Below, one piece after another: positions 43,373-52,399 of a stretch of DNA of 64,000 nucleotides. Both the position numbers and the translations under genes were made by a program. The first letter of the stretch is position 1. Each line of letters starts with the position of its first letter. The notes below the pieces were generated by a model. It did no database searches. It had not been told where the DNA came from and saw only the letters and a list, made by a program, of their open reading frames with translations. The stretch comes from Permianibacter aggregans. GTDB lineage: Bacteria > Pseudomonadota > Gammaproteobacteria > Enterobacterales > Permianibacteraceae. Location of the stretch: positions 4,030,001 through 4,094,000 of the forward strand of contig NZ_CP037953.1 of the NCBI RefSeq assembly GCF_009756665.1, in the 5' to 3' direction.

Positions 43373-46300
43373 ATGCATAAGACCAAACTGAGTCTTGCTT
43401 TGGCGAAAATCACCCCACAAAAAGCCATTGGTTTTACCTTGGCTGGCTTACTGGCTGCCGCCATGGCCAACGCCACAACGCTGGATTCCAAACTGGCATC
43501 GGGCGTCCACAAACTGCTGGTCGGCGATTACGACGGCGACCAGAAAGCTGATGTGCTCTGGCAGGGCCGCAAAGAAGATGAACACGAATTGGTGCGCAGT
43601 GCCGGCGCCCATGTCCAGCGCTGGAAAGATGGCTTCTTGGGATTGGATTGGAACCGTCAAGACGTCAACCTGATTGTTGGCGACTTCAACGGCGATGCCG
43701 CCGCCGATGTGCTGCTGCAAAGTAAATTCAGCGGGCTAATGTCGCAAATCATGCATGCCGAGTTCGACGGCCTGTTCGGTAAACCCGTACAAACCATTGG
43801 CGATTACCATCAAGGCTTCCGCTGGGATGAAGCGCATCACAATCTTGTAGTCGGCGACTTCAACGGCGACATGCGCGATGACGTGTTTCTGCAAGGTCAT
43901 AAAAACAACTTCCGTCACGGGGTATCACTAGCAAGCGAGCAAGGCACCTTCGACACCATCGTCTTTGACTTTGATAACCAGCATTTAGGCCTCGATTGGG
44001 CCAGCAGCAACTACAACGTTTTTGCCGGCGACTTTGACGGCAATGGCCAAAGCGAGCTGTTGTTGCAACCGAAAACCATGGGCTATGTCAGTCATATCAA
44101 CAGCAAGAACAGCTTGCTTGATACTCTGCAACAATCATTGCCAAACGACCATTTGGGTTTGTCCTGGTTGCCGAAAGACCACCGTCTGTTGGTCGGTGAC
44201 TTCAATGGCGACGGCAAAGATGACATCTTCCTTTTGACCACCGACAACAAGCAAAGGTCGGCGCTAGTGCCTTCAGATGGCAAAGGCTTTTCGGCGATCA
44301 CCAACGAGATTAATTTTATTCCAAAGTTGAATGATATCAAAGATGTACTAGTCGGCGATTTCGATGCTGATGGCATGGATGACATTGTTCTAATTTACAA
44401 GGACGGAAATGCCACTGTTTTGATGGCTAATGAAACAAGAAGAGATGCCATCGAGTCACGATTGCGGGCACTCGGATTGTTAAAATCTACGGTGCAACTC
44501 GAATCAGTTCTTTCGAGCTCATTGCAAAATCAGTCTGTGAATTCTGTTAGCTCAGCTACGCTAAGTGGAGTAGCCAGTACTTCTGCTCCTAAAATTAATG
44601 CCGCCTCCTCAAGCTCCCTATTGGCGAATGTCTCAACCTTTAAAGCTGGTCCGGAGTTGGCACAGAGTGTAGGCACGACGTCTGGAGATGGCGGTGTATC
44701 AGGTGGTGCAGCAAGCTACCAAATACCAATCGCCGTTCCCCCAGGGAGGGCTGGAAAGCAACCTGAAATATCGCTGTCATATTCTTCCCGGAGTGGAAAC
44801 GGTGTTGTAGGGATGGGGTGGTCCCTCAATGCAGGACAATCCAGTATTCACCGATGCGCAAGCTCTGTTGCCCAAGTTGGCTACACACGTAGTGTCATGC
44901 TGGATGACGGTGACCGGCTTTGCCTCGATGGCTCTCTACTGATCCTGGAAAGTGGCACATATGGTCAGTCAGGTGCGACGTATCGAACAGAATTAGAAAG
45001 CTTAGTGCGGGTAAAGCAGTTTGGCGGAATGTCCAGCGCCTCAGCACGGTTCGAAGTCCACTTTCAGAATGGCGATGTCAGAGAGTACGGTCAATCGTTT
45101 TCGTATGCCTCACATAATTATCCAATGTCATGGCATATAACGCGCTGGCGCGATCTTGCCGGCGTAAACACGGTTGATTGGAATTACACCAGCTCAGCGG
45201 GTGAGTTGGTGGTTGCCAGTATTGCATACACTGGAAGTGGCGGTGTCCAGGGTGATCGCTTAGTGGAGTTTAACTATGTCACTCGCACCGACAAGTCTAA
45301 ACACTTCCACCTTGGCGGATATACTGTCTCTACAAAACGACTCGAGTCAATTGTCACGAAAGTTGGGAATGCCTTGGTTCGAGAGTACAGTGTTTTTTAC
45401 GTGAACTCTGCTTCATCAAATAACTCAATCGCCACAGGGGTCCAGGAATGCGCGTACCCAGTTGACGGTACAGCAAAGCAGTGTCTACCTGCCATTTCGT
45501 TCACTTGGGACAATCAAGCCGTTAGTGCCTCAACAGTAGCTGTTCCGGCTGCATTGCAGAATGACGCCATCCAACAGTTCAATCAGTATTACGATATCAA
45601 TGGCGATGGCCGACGTGAGCTTACCGGCGCGGAAATTCAAGATGCCAATGTCAGTCTTTCAAATGCCAAATTTTACGCGTTCTTCCTGAATGAGAATGAC
45701 CAGGTACAGTCAATTGTAAATATGACCGACGCTAAGGCTTATGTCGGCGTCGGCCAGGCGGGAAGTATTCAGGATTTAAATGGTGATGGACGCCCCGACT
45801 TACAGGATTTGAATCTTGATGGTCGTATGGACTCGCTGCGCAAGAATTCATCAGGAGGATGGGAGCTGATCCAGTTCCAGTTTGAAAATGGTGTGCGGCA
45901 GGATACCGTCATTCCGGTAAGTATGCCTGCAAGTGTCGTCAATCCTATGTTTGGTCACGTCGTACCAGACATGAATGGCGATGGGTTTGCGGATTATCTT
46001 TATCGTGACAACTGTGGCTCCAGCAAGTGTCTAAAGCTTTTTGTCCACAACAAAAGTACGACAAGTCCTGGTTTCACTTATTGGCGAGACTTGGCGACGC
46101 TAAAATATGACGCACCTAGCTACTCCTTGGAGTCGTATCAGATCAAGGACTTTAATGGTGATGGCATACCGGATGTGGAGCTGACGCATTCCCGACTGAG
46201 CGGTCAGGTGCAAGTTACCGATTTGCGTTTTGTTTTCTCCTCGATCAATAACGGTGTGGTGACATTCGATAACGTAGTCAATTCGTGGGATTTGGGTTTG

Positions 46301-49300
46301 CCCACGGATATGTCGAAAAATCAGTATTTGTTCATTGATATCAATGGTGATGGGTTACAGGATTATATTGCTCCCGAGTTTGTCAATGGCAGCTCTGGTA
46401 CCGCATATTGGTATGTGCGATTTAACGACGGTAAGCGCTTTGGTTCTCGTGTCAGCACTGGCAGCGATACGGGCATTCAACTCTCTGGAACAAAGCTACA
46501 GGGGCTCTGGGGATCTCTGTCATCCATTGATATCAATGGCGATGGCAAAGAAGAACTGTTCCTGCCGACTGGCCGACTAGTCGCCGCCTGTGCTGAGGTG
46601 ATGCTGAACGGAAAAGAAAAAACCTATTGCGGCGACCAGCTTCATCAACCCTATATTACGCAGCCAGCAATTCATGATCTGAAAGAGGCTGACATTGGCT
46701 TGTATGCCTGGAAAGTTATTCAGTTCAATTTTGATGGTGAGACGATTTCCAGCACTTTATACGACCCGGGCATTGCAGCCAGCTTGCAAAAAACCTACAT
46801 CATGGGGCCGCGTGCACCACAAGTGATCGATCTAGATGGCGACGGTCAATCTGAAATCATCTGGTCAGTGCGTTCAGGTGCTGGCGGATACTACGACGAC
46901 GTCAATTCCTGGGTGGCCTATTTTCAAGGCAGCTCGCCATTGCCAGATGGCTGGCATATCAAGCGCTTCAAGCATGGCACTGAATTGTTGACCGCCGTTA
47001 CCGACGGTATGGGCAAACAGGTCCAGTGGACCCATCATCCCATTTCCCACAGCGCTGGAAGAAATGCAAACCAAATTCCGCTCTACTCAATACCCGCAAA
47101 TGATTCACAGCGGTTGGCGGTAAAAGATGGTCACCACTTCTATTTCACTTCCAGCATGTACGTAGTCAGTAGCATGCATGTAAGTGGCCCCGCAGTCCCT
47201 GCACAAAGCACTCACTATGGTTATCGAGAGAACATGTATCACAACGCCGGTCGCGGCGTACAAGGTTTTCGCCAAATTATCACCGAGCAAGCCAGAGGTG
47301 ATGACGGCACAACCATTCAGACCATTACCACTTTCAGCCAAAAATTTCCGTTGGCAGGGCAGGTCATTGATGTAGAAGTTCGACGCGGGCCAGGTAACCT
47401 TGTGCTGGGTAATACCGTGCTGTCAAAAACCACCAGCAACTGGCGTTGGCAAGGCCCGGAGACTGGCCCAGCCACGCCTCGCGACAACGGTGTACTGTCA
47501 CTTCGCTCCGGAACTGCCTTGCAAGATAACAAGACCTATTTGCCGTGGCTGGAAACCCAAACTAGTGAATCGTTTGAGTTCAACGGTGTCTCCATGGGGC
47601 GCACCGTTACAACACAAAGCGCGCCTTCGGGTTTCGGCAACGTCGAGTCTGCCACCACCACGGTGACGGATGGCTATCAAACTCATGTCACCTCAATCAC
47701 TCGCCAATTCCTGCCAAACTGGACCGATTGGTGGCTGAATAAGTTGTCGACCGAAACCACCACAAAAACCGCGACTCCAGTTGGCGGGACAGCCAACAGC
47801 AAAACCCAGCTGACAACAATCAATACGTGGCACACAAACTGCCGGAAACCGGAAAAAACTACGTCCGGGCACCAGTCGAACAATACGCTGCAGTTGGTCA
47901 CCGAAATGACTTACGACAGCTACTGTAACGTTGACTCCACCAAAACCTATGCGGCCAGCGACACTGGCAAGTTTCGTCGTTCAGCGGCCTATTGGGGAAC
48001 TGACGGCTACTTTGTCGAGCATGCAGACGATGCCTTGGGCCAACGTACCGCCTTTGTTACCGATGCCACCCATGGACAAGTAACCAGAGCTACAGATCCA
48101 TTCAAGAATCAGCTCGTCACTCGCTATGATGCATTCGGTCGCGCTATCAGCGCTCAGCAGGAAGGCCGTGTCAGCACCGGTAACGCGGCAACCACGGAAT
48201 ACCAATGGGCAACGAGTACGGAGAAAGCACAGCTGCCAGCGGCCGTTTATAAAACGATAAATACCCATCCCAATGTCAAACCGACGCAAACCACCTGGTA
48301 CGACGCCTTTAATCGTGTGCTGCGTGTTCAAAGCGAAGACCCGCTTACGGCCGCTCGCTTCATCAACGTCGATACCGAGTACGATGCCAAAGGGCGAGTC
48401 AAGCGGCAAAGCGTGCCGTATTTCCATGGTAACGCCATCAGCGGTTGGACGACTTTTCATAACTTTGATGCCTTGGATCGTCCTGGCATTAAGTCCATGC
48501 CCAATGATGGTAGCGGCTTGAACGTTACATATAACTACCGAGGTCTGGTCACGGATGTTCAGATCGGAACCAATAGTCACTATCAGGTACAGCGCATCAA
48601 GAACGCACTGGGCCAATGGTGGCAAACCACTGATCAAGGTAGCGAAGGCACTCACGGTGCGCCATTGACCACCACTTTCCGCTACGACGGTAACGGCAAT
48701 CCCATCAGCATCAGCCGCACCACCAGCGGTGGCGTCGTCGTCAATAACACTGCCGCCTATAACGATATCGGCCAAAAAACCTCAATGACCGATCCCGAGC
48801 GCGGTACCTGGAGTTTCAACTACAACATTTGGGGTGAGTTGACCAAGCAAACTGATGCCAAAGGTCAACGCACCTGGTTTGACTACGATGATGGCGGGCG
48901 GATACTCAAGCGCTCTGAAGCGCTCACCGACAGCAAGCCCGTGACGCCAGTCGCCTCATGGAACTACAGTCGTAACCGGGTCGACAGCAACGTCGGCATC
49001 ACGGCGTTACCATTGGAATCAACCAGCAAAACCGACAGCACCGGCACTATCAGCAAAACCTTCACTCTGAATGCGGAAGGTTTGGTCAGGCTTTCGGAGT
49101 TCACGTTGAGTCCAAGCGGGGAAGCCTCGCGTAACTTCAGTTTCACTCAGGGCTACAATGGTAACGATTTACCCGAGACCTCTAACCTCGCTAACAATCG
49201 CGGCACGGTCACCACCAGTTACAACAGCAAAGGTTTTCCGTCCACAACGGTCAATGCCAATGGCCAGGATATTAACCCCTATGCCGCGCTTGATCTGGAT

Positions 49301-51400
49301 GCCTTTGGCAATGTCGTATCGGCTCGTTACGGCAATGGCCTGCACGGCACCCAGAATTTCAGCGCTCAGACCGGTCGCATTACCTCCACCTGTGTCAATA
49401 CCACCGCCAACTGTAATGTCAACAGCGCCGGCAATAAGCAGGCCATCAACTATGCCGGCACGGCGCCTAATGGCACCTCGCTTGGTTACGACGACTACGG
49501 AAACCTGCGCGGTCAATACAACGTCATTCAAAACGTCACTGAAAGTTTTGGTTACGACCGACGGATGCGTCTGGTAATCAGTCACAGGGCAGCGGTGCTT
49601 GGCGGCGGCCTTCCGGACCTAACGCAGACGCACCGCTACCAATATGACCAACTGGGTAATCTGATCGAGAAAACCGACTTTGCCAAAGTCATCGACTACA
49701 CGCTCACCGGCAATCCGCACCAGGCCCACAAAGCCTGGGCCGATGCCGCCAAATCACAATTGGTTGCCGAATACGTTTACGATGCCAATGGCAACTTAAC
49801 CAGCTCTAGCGGTCTGGCGGCGCACACTCGAACCAGTGTTTACAATCATCAGATGGTACCAACCAGCATTACTCGCGGAAGTGCCAGCTCTGCGTTTGCT
49901 TACGATGAGGGCAATGAGCGCTGGTTTGAAAAGCACATCAGCAGTGGCAAAACCGAGAAAATCTACAAACTCGGAAAAGGTTTTGAGCTGAAGTTCACCA
50001 CGGAAAATGGCGTGACCACTGAAGAGGAGCAGCATTATCTCGGTAGCAACGCTCAGTTGATGTACAAAAAAGCGCAGAACGGCAAGCCGCAGTGTTTCCA
50101 ATGGCGCTACCTGCACTTGGACCGTATGGGCTCGGTGGAAACCATCACCAATGCTGGTGGCGCGGTGGTAGAACGGCGAGGTTTCGATCCGTTTGGGAAG
50201 CCGCGTGCTGGTAACTGGATGCTGGACAGTACCCGGGATGGTACGACCAATACCGAGAAAGGCTTGTTCAGCCGCGTCACCAGCCGAGGTTATACTGGTC
50301 ATGATCATATTGATTCGGTCGGTGTCATTCACATGAACGGGCGCACTTACGATCCGGAGTTGGGTCGGTTTATGGGTGTGGACCCGTTTATGCAGGCGCC
50401 GCTGAATTCGCAGTCGTTGAATCCGTATTCGTACGTGATGAATAATCCGTTGGCGGGGACGGATCCGACGGGGTATACCAGTGAGTGTATTTCGGTTGAT
50501 GCTTCGTGTAACAATAAGAAATTCTCGTTCCTGGGCTTTTTGGAAAGCAAAGGCCTCGGATGGGTGATGGGAGGTAATGGTAAGAAGGGCGGGGATGCGG
50601 TTCGGGCGCAGATGTCTGACGACATGGCGGGAATTAGCGGCTTGAGACAGCGGCAACGCGATGAATTGTACGCCTTCTTTGGTATTAAGCTTACGCCTAC
50701 CGTTACTGTGCGGGAGGTTAAGGTTGATGAGAATAATAATGCGAAGGGGGGGACGGAAAGGAAGGAGGCCGGTGATCGAGGAAGTTCGATTCCGTGGTAT
50801 GCCACTCTTGGTGATACACGCGGAGAACGACAAGTTGCGCGCAATATTGCAGAACGTGATTACGGTGTTATCTCTCAAGAAGAATTCGATAAAAATAATC
50901 AGGCAATGGCAACAGGTGCGGCAATTGGAGGAGGCTTGGCCGCAGGTGTAACAGGGATTGTTTTGTTAGCAAGGTTAGCGCCAGTTGCATTTGCTCTTGA
51001 AATGACAGAGGTTAGTACTGCACTGCAGGCCGAAGCGCCGATTCGTATGCGAACTTCAAGCGTTACTAATAAAGGTGCTGAGCGAGCTGCTGCCTATGGT
51101 GAAGGTTGGGCTTCGGCGAGTCTTTCAGATGCTGTTGAGCAGTTCGCAGGTAAAAATCCAGTCATTTCAATGACTGACAAAGGGAAGCGTATCTATGCGA
51201 ACTCTGAAACAGGGATACAAGTCGTTGAGGACGTTAACGGTAAGTACTTTCGAATTTTTGATCCATCCATTCAAGGTAAGCGAGCCTACTTAGATCTTTC
51301 TGGCAATATCCCGAACAACAAAATTCTTGAAAATGGCAAGCAAATGGGGCGAACCCAAGCTGAGTACAATCAAGTTACACACTTCAATGTTCTGGAGTAA
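43373..51400 (+). CDS. Giant secreted FG-GAP/SpvB/RHS polymorphic toxin-like protein
   Basis: 2675 residues; ATG 43373 with GGAG six bases upstream. Order: Sec signal (~1-35, GFTLAGLLAAAMANA); six FG-GAP/VCBS-like repeats (~45-345; VGDFNGDGKDDIFLL type, Ca-binding DxDxDG loops); Ser/Thr-rich linker; SpvB/TcdB-like domain (~438-490; GGAASYQIPIAVPPGRAGKQ and LSYSSRSGNGVVGMGWSL); a second FG-GAP set (~740-1165; DINGDGRRELTG, DLNGDGRPDL); TcdB middle part; YD repeats from ~1570 (TRYDAFGRAI, FRYDGNGNPI); RHS core end (~2245-2367; LDRMGSVETITN, GRTYDPELGRFMGVDP, NPYSYVMNNPLAGTDPTG). After the core comes a ~308-residue variable tail, the presumed toxin, ending in KYFRIFD, NIPNNK and THFN. Toxin class not assigned. 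Sec signal plus TcB/RHS cage suggests a surface-exposed or released toxin. Confidence 0.93.
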   Translation: MHKTKLSLALAKITPQKAIGFTLAGLLAAAMANATTLDSKLASGVHKLLVGDYDGDQKADVLWQGRKEDEHELVRSAGAHVQRWKDGFLGLDWNRQDVNLIVGDFNGDAAADVLLQSKFSGLMSQIMHAEFDGLFGKPVQTIGDYHQGFRWDEAHHNLVVGDFNGDMRDDVFLQGHKNNFRHGVSLASEQGTFDTIVFDFDNQHLGLDWASSNYNVFAGDFDGNGQSELLLQPKTMGYVSHINSKNSLLDTLQQSLPNDHLGLSWLPKDHRLLVGDFNGDGKDDIFLLTTDNKQRSALVPSDGKGFSAITNEINFIPKLNDIKDVLVGDFDADGMDDIVLIYKDGNATVLMANETRRDAIESRLRALGLLKSTVQLESVLSSSLQNQSVNSVSSATLSGVASTSAPKINAASSSSLLANVSTFKAGPELAQSVGTTSGDGGVSGGAASYQIPIAVPPGRAGKQPEISLSYSSRSGNGVVGMGWSLNAGQSSIHRCASSVAQVGYTRSVMLDDGDRLCLDGSLLILESGTYGQSGATYRTELESLVRVKQFGGMSSASARFEVHFQNGDVREYGQSFSYASHNYPMSWHITRWRDLAGVNTVDWNYTSSAGELVVASIAYTGSGGVQGDRLVEFNYVTRTDKSKHFHLGGYTVSTKRLESIVTKVGNALVREYSVFYVNSASSNNSIATGVQECAYPVDGTAKQCLPAISFTWDNQAVSASTVAVPAALQNDAIQQFNQYYDINGDGRRELTGAEIQDANVSLSNAKFYAFFLNENDQVQSIVNMTDAKAYVGVGQAGSIQDLNGDGRPDLQDLNLDGRMDSLRKNSSGGWELIQFQFENGVRQDTVIPVSMPASVVNPMFGHVVPDMNGDGFADYLYRDNCGSSKCLKLFVHNKSTTSPGFTYWRDLATLKYDAPSYSLESYQIKDFNGDGIPDVELTHSRLSGQVQVTDLRFVFSSINNGVVTFDNVVNSWDLGLPTDMSKNQYLFIDINGDGLQDYIAPEFVNGSSGTAYWYVRFNDGKRFGSRVSTGSDTGIQLSGTKLQGLWGSLSSIDINGDGKEELFLPTGRLVAACAEVMLNGKEKTYCGDQLHQPYITQPAIHDLKEADIGLYAWKVIQFNFDGETISSTLYDPGIAASLQKTYIMGPRAPQVIDLDGDGQSEIIWSVRSGAGGYYDDVNSWVAYFQGSSPLPDGWHIKRFKHGTELLTAVTDGMGKQVQWTHHPISHSAGRNANQIPLYSIPANDSQRLAVKDGHHFYFTSSMYVVSSMHVSGPAVPAQSTHYGYRENMYHNAGRGVQGFRQIITEQARGDDGTTIQTITTFSQKFPLAGQVIDVEVRRGPGNLVLGNTVLSKTTSNWRWQGPETGPATPRDNGVLSLRSGTALQDNKTYLPWLETQTSESFEFNGVSMGRTVTTQSAPSGFGNVESATTTVTDGYQTHVTSITRQFLPNWTDWWLNKLSTETTTKTATPVGGTANSKTQLTTINTWHTNCRKPEKTTSGHQSNNTLQLVTEMTYDSYCNVDSTKTYAASDTGKFRRSAAYWGTDGYFVEHADDALGQRTAFVTDATHGQVTRATDPFKNQLVTRYDAFGRAISAQQEGRVSTGNAATTEYQWATSTEKAQLPAAVYKTINTHPNVKPTQTTWYDAFNRVLRVQSEDPLTAARFINVDTEYDAKGRVKRQSVPYFHGNAISGWTTFHNFDALDRPGIKSMPNDGSGLNVTYNYRGLVTDVQIGTNSHYQVQRIKNALGQWWQTTDQGSEGTHGAPLTTTFRYDGNGNPISISRTTSGGVVVNNTAAYNDIGQKTSMTDPERGTWSFNYNIWGELTKQTDAKGQRTWFDYDDGGRILKRSEALTDSKPVTPVASWNYSRNRVDSNVGITALPLESTSKTDSTGTISKTFTLNAEGLVRLSEFTLSPSGEASRNFSFTQGYNGNDLPETSNLANNRGTVTTSYNSKGFPSTTVNANGQDINPYAALDLDAFGNVVSARYGNGLHGTQNFSAQTGRITSTCVNTTANCNVNSAGNKQAINYAGTAPNGTSLGYDDYGNLRGQYNVIQNVTESFGYDRRMRLVISHRAAVLGGGLPDLTQTHRYQYDQLGNLIEKTDFAKVIDYTLTGNPHQAHKAWADAAKSQLVAEYVYDANGNLTSSSGLAAHTRTSVYNHQMVPTSITRGSASSAFAYDEGNERWFEKHISSGKTEKIYKLGKGFELKFTTENGVTTEEEQHYLGSNAQLMYKKAQNGKPQCFQWRYLHLDRMGSVETITNAGGAVVERRGFDPFGKPRAGNWMLDSTRDGTTNTEKGLFSRVTSRGYTGHDHIDSVGVIHMNGRTYDPELGRFMGVDPFMQAPLNSQSLNPYSYVMNNPLAGTDPTGYTSECISVDASCNNKKFSFLGFLESKGLGWVMGGNGKKGGDAVRAQMSDDMAGISGLRQRQRDELYAFFGIKLTPTVTVREVKVDENNNAKGGTERKEAGDRGSSIPWYATLGDTRGERQVARNIAERDYGVISQEEFDKNNQAMATGAAIGGGLAAGVTGIVLLARLAPVAFALEMTEVSTALQAEAPIRMRTSSVTNKGAERAAAYGEGWASASLSDAVEQFAGKNPVISMTDKGKRIYANSETGIQVVEDVNGKYFRIFDPSIQGKRAYLDLSGNIPNNKILENGKQMGRTQAEYNQVTHFNVLE

Positions 51401-51405
51401 AAGCA

Positions 51406-51737
51406 ATGAAGCTATTGACCGTGCCCGTATCGAAAGACGCTATAGAAAGGTTAGATCTTGATGCGTGTTTTGATGGTGATTTGATTGAAGTCGCACTCTC
51501 GGAAGAAGAGTTTAATGAGCTATGGGGACTGGAATATTCAATGTATTAAACGATCAATTAAGTGTGATGATAGATGATTTTGAGGATGAGTCTATCTCGA
51601 ATGATAAGCTTAGTGATGCATGGGTGTTGGTTAAAGCTAAGCTTGAAGGTATGCCAGATTGTGCACCCCTAAAACGGCTGCTATCTCAAATTGAAAATGC
51701 ACAACGCTTTAATACGGAAATATATTTTTATTTTTAA
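51406..51737 (+). pseudogene. Putative RHS-toxin immunity gene split by a frameshift
   Basis: Five bases after the toxin stop an ATG (51406) opens MKLLTVPVSKDAIERLDLDA... which stops at 51549 after 47 codons. From 51522 another frame continues (MGTGIFNVLNDQLSVMIDDF...) to 51737 with 71 codons. Adding one G to the run GGGG at ~51523-51526 would fuse them into ...EEEFNELWGTGIFNVL..., a single acidic ~117-residue protein, a size typical of immunity proteins. Either a real loss, a sequencing error, or two coupled ORFs. Position directly after a polymorphic toxin is the main argument for immunity. Confidence 0.6.
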
Positions 51738-51812
51738 GGGTGAAATAACAATCGAGTAGAGACAATGGGGTACACCCAAGCACCTCTTGTGTCAATGCTG
51801 ATACGTTGAATA

Positions 51813-51874
51813 GTTTTAAGTAGTAGAGAAAGCCTCACCCACCCCGGCCATCGAGTCGGGGTTTTTGCTTTTTT
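51813..51874 (+). repeat. Island repeat copy 1 with terminator
   Basis: GTTTTAAGTAGTAGAGAAAG, CTCACCCACCCCG and a hairpin (ACCCCG ... CGGGGT, loop GCCATCGAGT) followed by TTTTTGCTTTTTT. Same unit at 59279-59338 and 59747-59802. Functions as terminator for the toxin/immunity transcript. Confidence 0.88.
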
Positions 51875-51901
51875 AGCTGCCCGGAACGAGGAAGGCTGGA
51901 A

Positions 51902-52297
51902 TTATCCAGTCTTCTTCTTGGCGGCATCCTGCCGGCTGAGCGCCTGCTTGGCTTGGTACTTCAAAATCAATCCTTCCAACACGGCTTGGGCAACCAGCCG
52001 ATCTTCGTCGTCGAATTGGCTGATCGCTTCGAACTGCAAACGTAAGTCCTGAGCAGGGCCTCGTTCGCCTTCATCGAACACCAACTCATCAAGCGTGATA
52101 CGCAAAGCCACGGCGATCTTCTTGAGAGCATCAAGCGATGGCTGGGCGTGGCCTGTCTCATAGCGGCGGATCTGGTTGACGTGCAGGCCGACCATATCGG
52201 CCATCTCGTGCTGGGTCAGCTTGTGTTGCTGGCGCAGGGCGATCATGCGGTCACGGATGCTCATGCGGAAAACATAAATGGGATTGGATAGACCCAT
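51902..52297 (-). CDS. XRE-family helix-turn-helix regulator
   Basis: 131 residues. HTH: RDRMIALRQQHKLTQHEMADMVGLHVNQIRRYETGHAQPS (helices 2-3 in TQHEMADMVGLHVNQIRRYE), followed by LDALKKIAVALRITLDELVFDE, then a ~45-residue C-terminal helix region. ATG 52297 is preferred because GGGGATACC lies upstream; ATG 52264 has no ribosome site. Divergent from the primase-helicase gene; the palindromes in between are likely its operators. Probably the repressor of the mobile module. Confidence 0.87.
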   Translation of the reverse strand: MGLSNPIYVFRMSIRDRMIALRQQHKLTQHEMADMVGLHVNQIRRYETGHAQPSLDALKKIAVALRITLDELVFDEGERGPAQDLRLQFEAISQFDDEDRLVAQAVLEGLILKYQAKQALSRQDAAKKKTG

Positions 52298-52300
52298 GAT

Positions 52301-52371
52301 GGTATCCCCGGGTAACCTGACTAGATTGCAAAGATACCTCAATAGATCGCATAATAAAACCCATATAGGGT
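52301..52371. promoter_or_regulatory. Two palindromic operator candidates between XRE gene and primase
   Basis: GGTATCCCCGGGTAACC (52301-52317, imperfect palindrome touching the XRE start) and ACCCATATAGGGT (52359-52371, perfect apart from the centre). Both share GGGTA/TACCC half-site character, fitting a divergent repressor-controlled region. Confidence 0.55.
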
Positions 52372-52399
52372 ATTGACATGTTTTTGAGGGGAAACGGCC

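Noticed and set aside
47981-50878. Antisense open frames of 264 and 360 codons within the RHS gene
   Set aside because: No start context or family character; the sense frame is continuous and has clear RHS motifs.
52371-52399. TTGACA (52373-52378) as promoter of the primase gene
   Set aside because: It lies only 22 bp before the start codon, with no -10 hexamer at the right distance before the gene; likely coincidental or part of another overlapping site.
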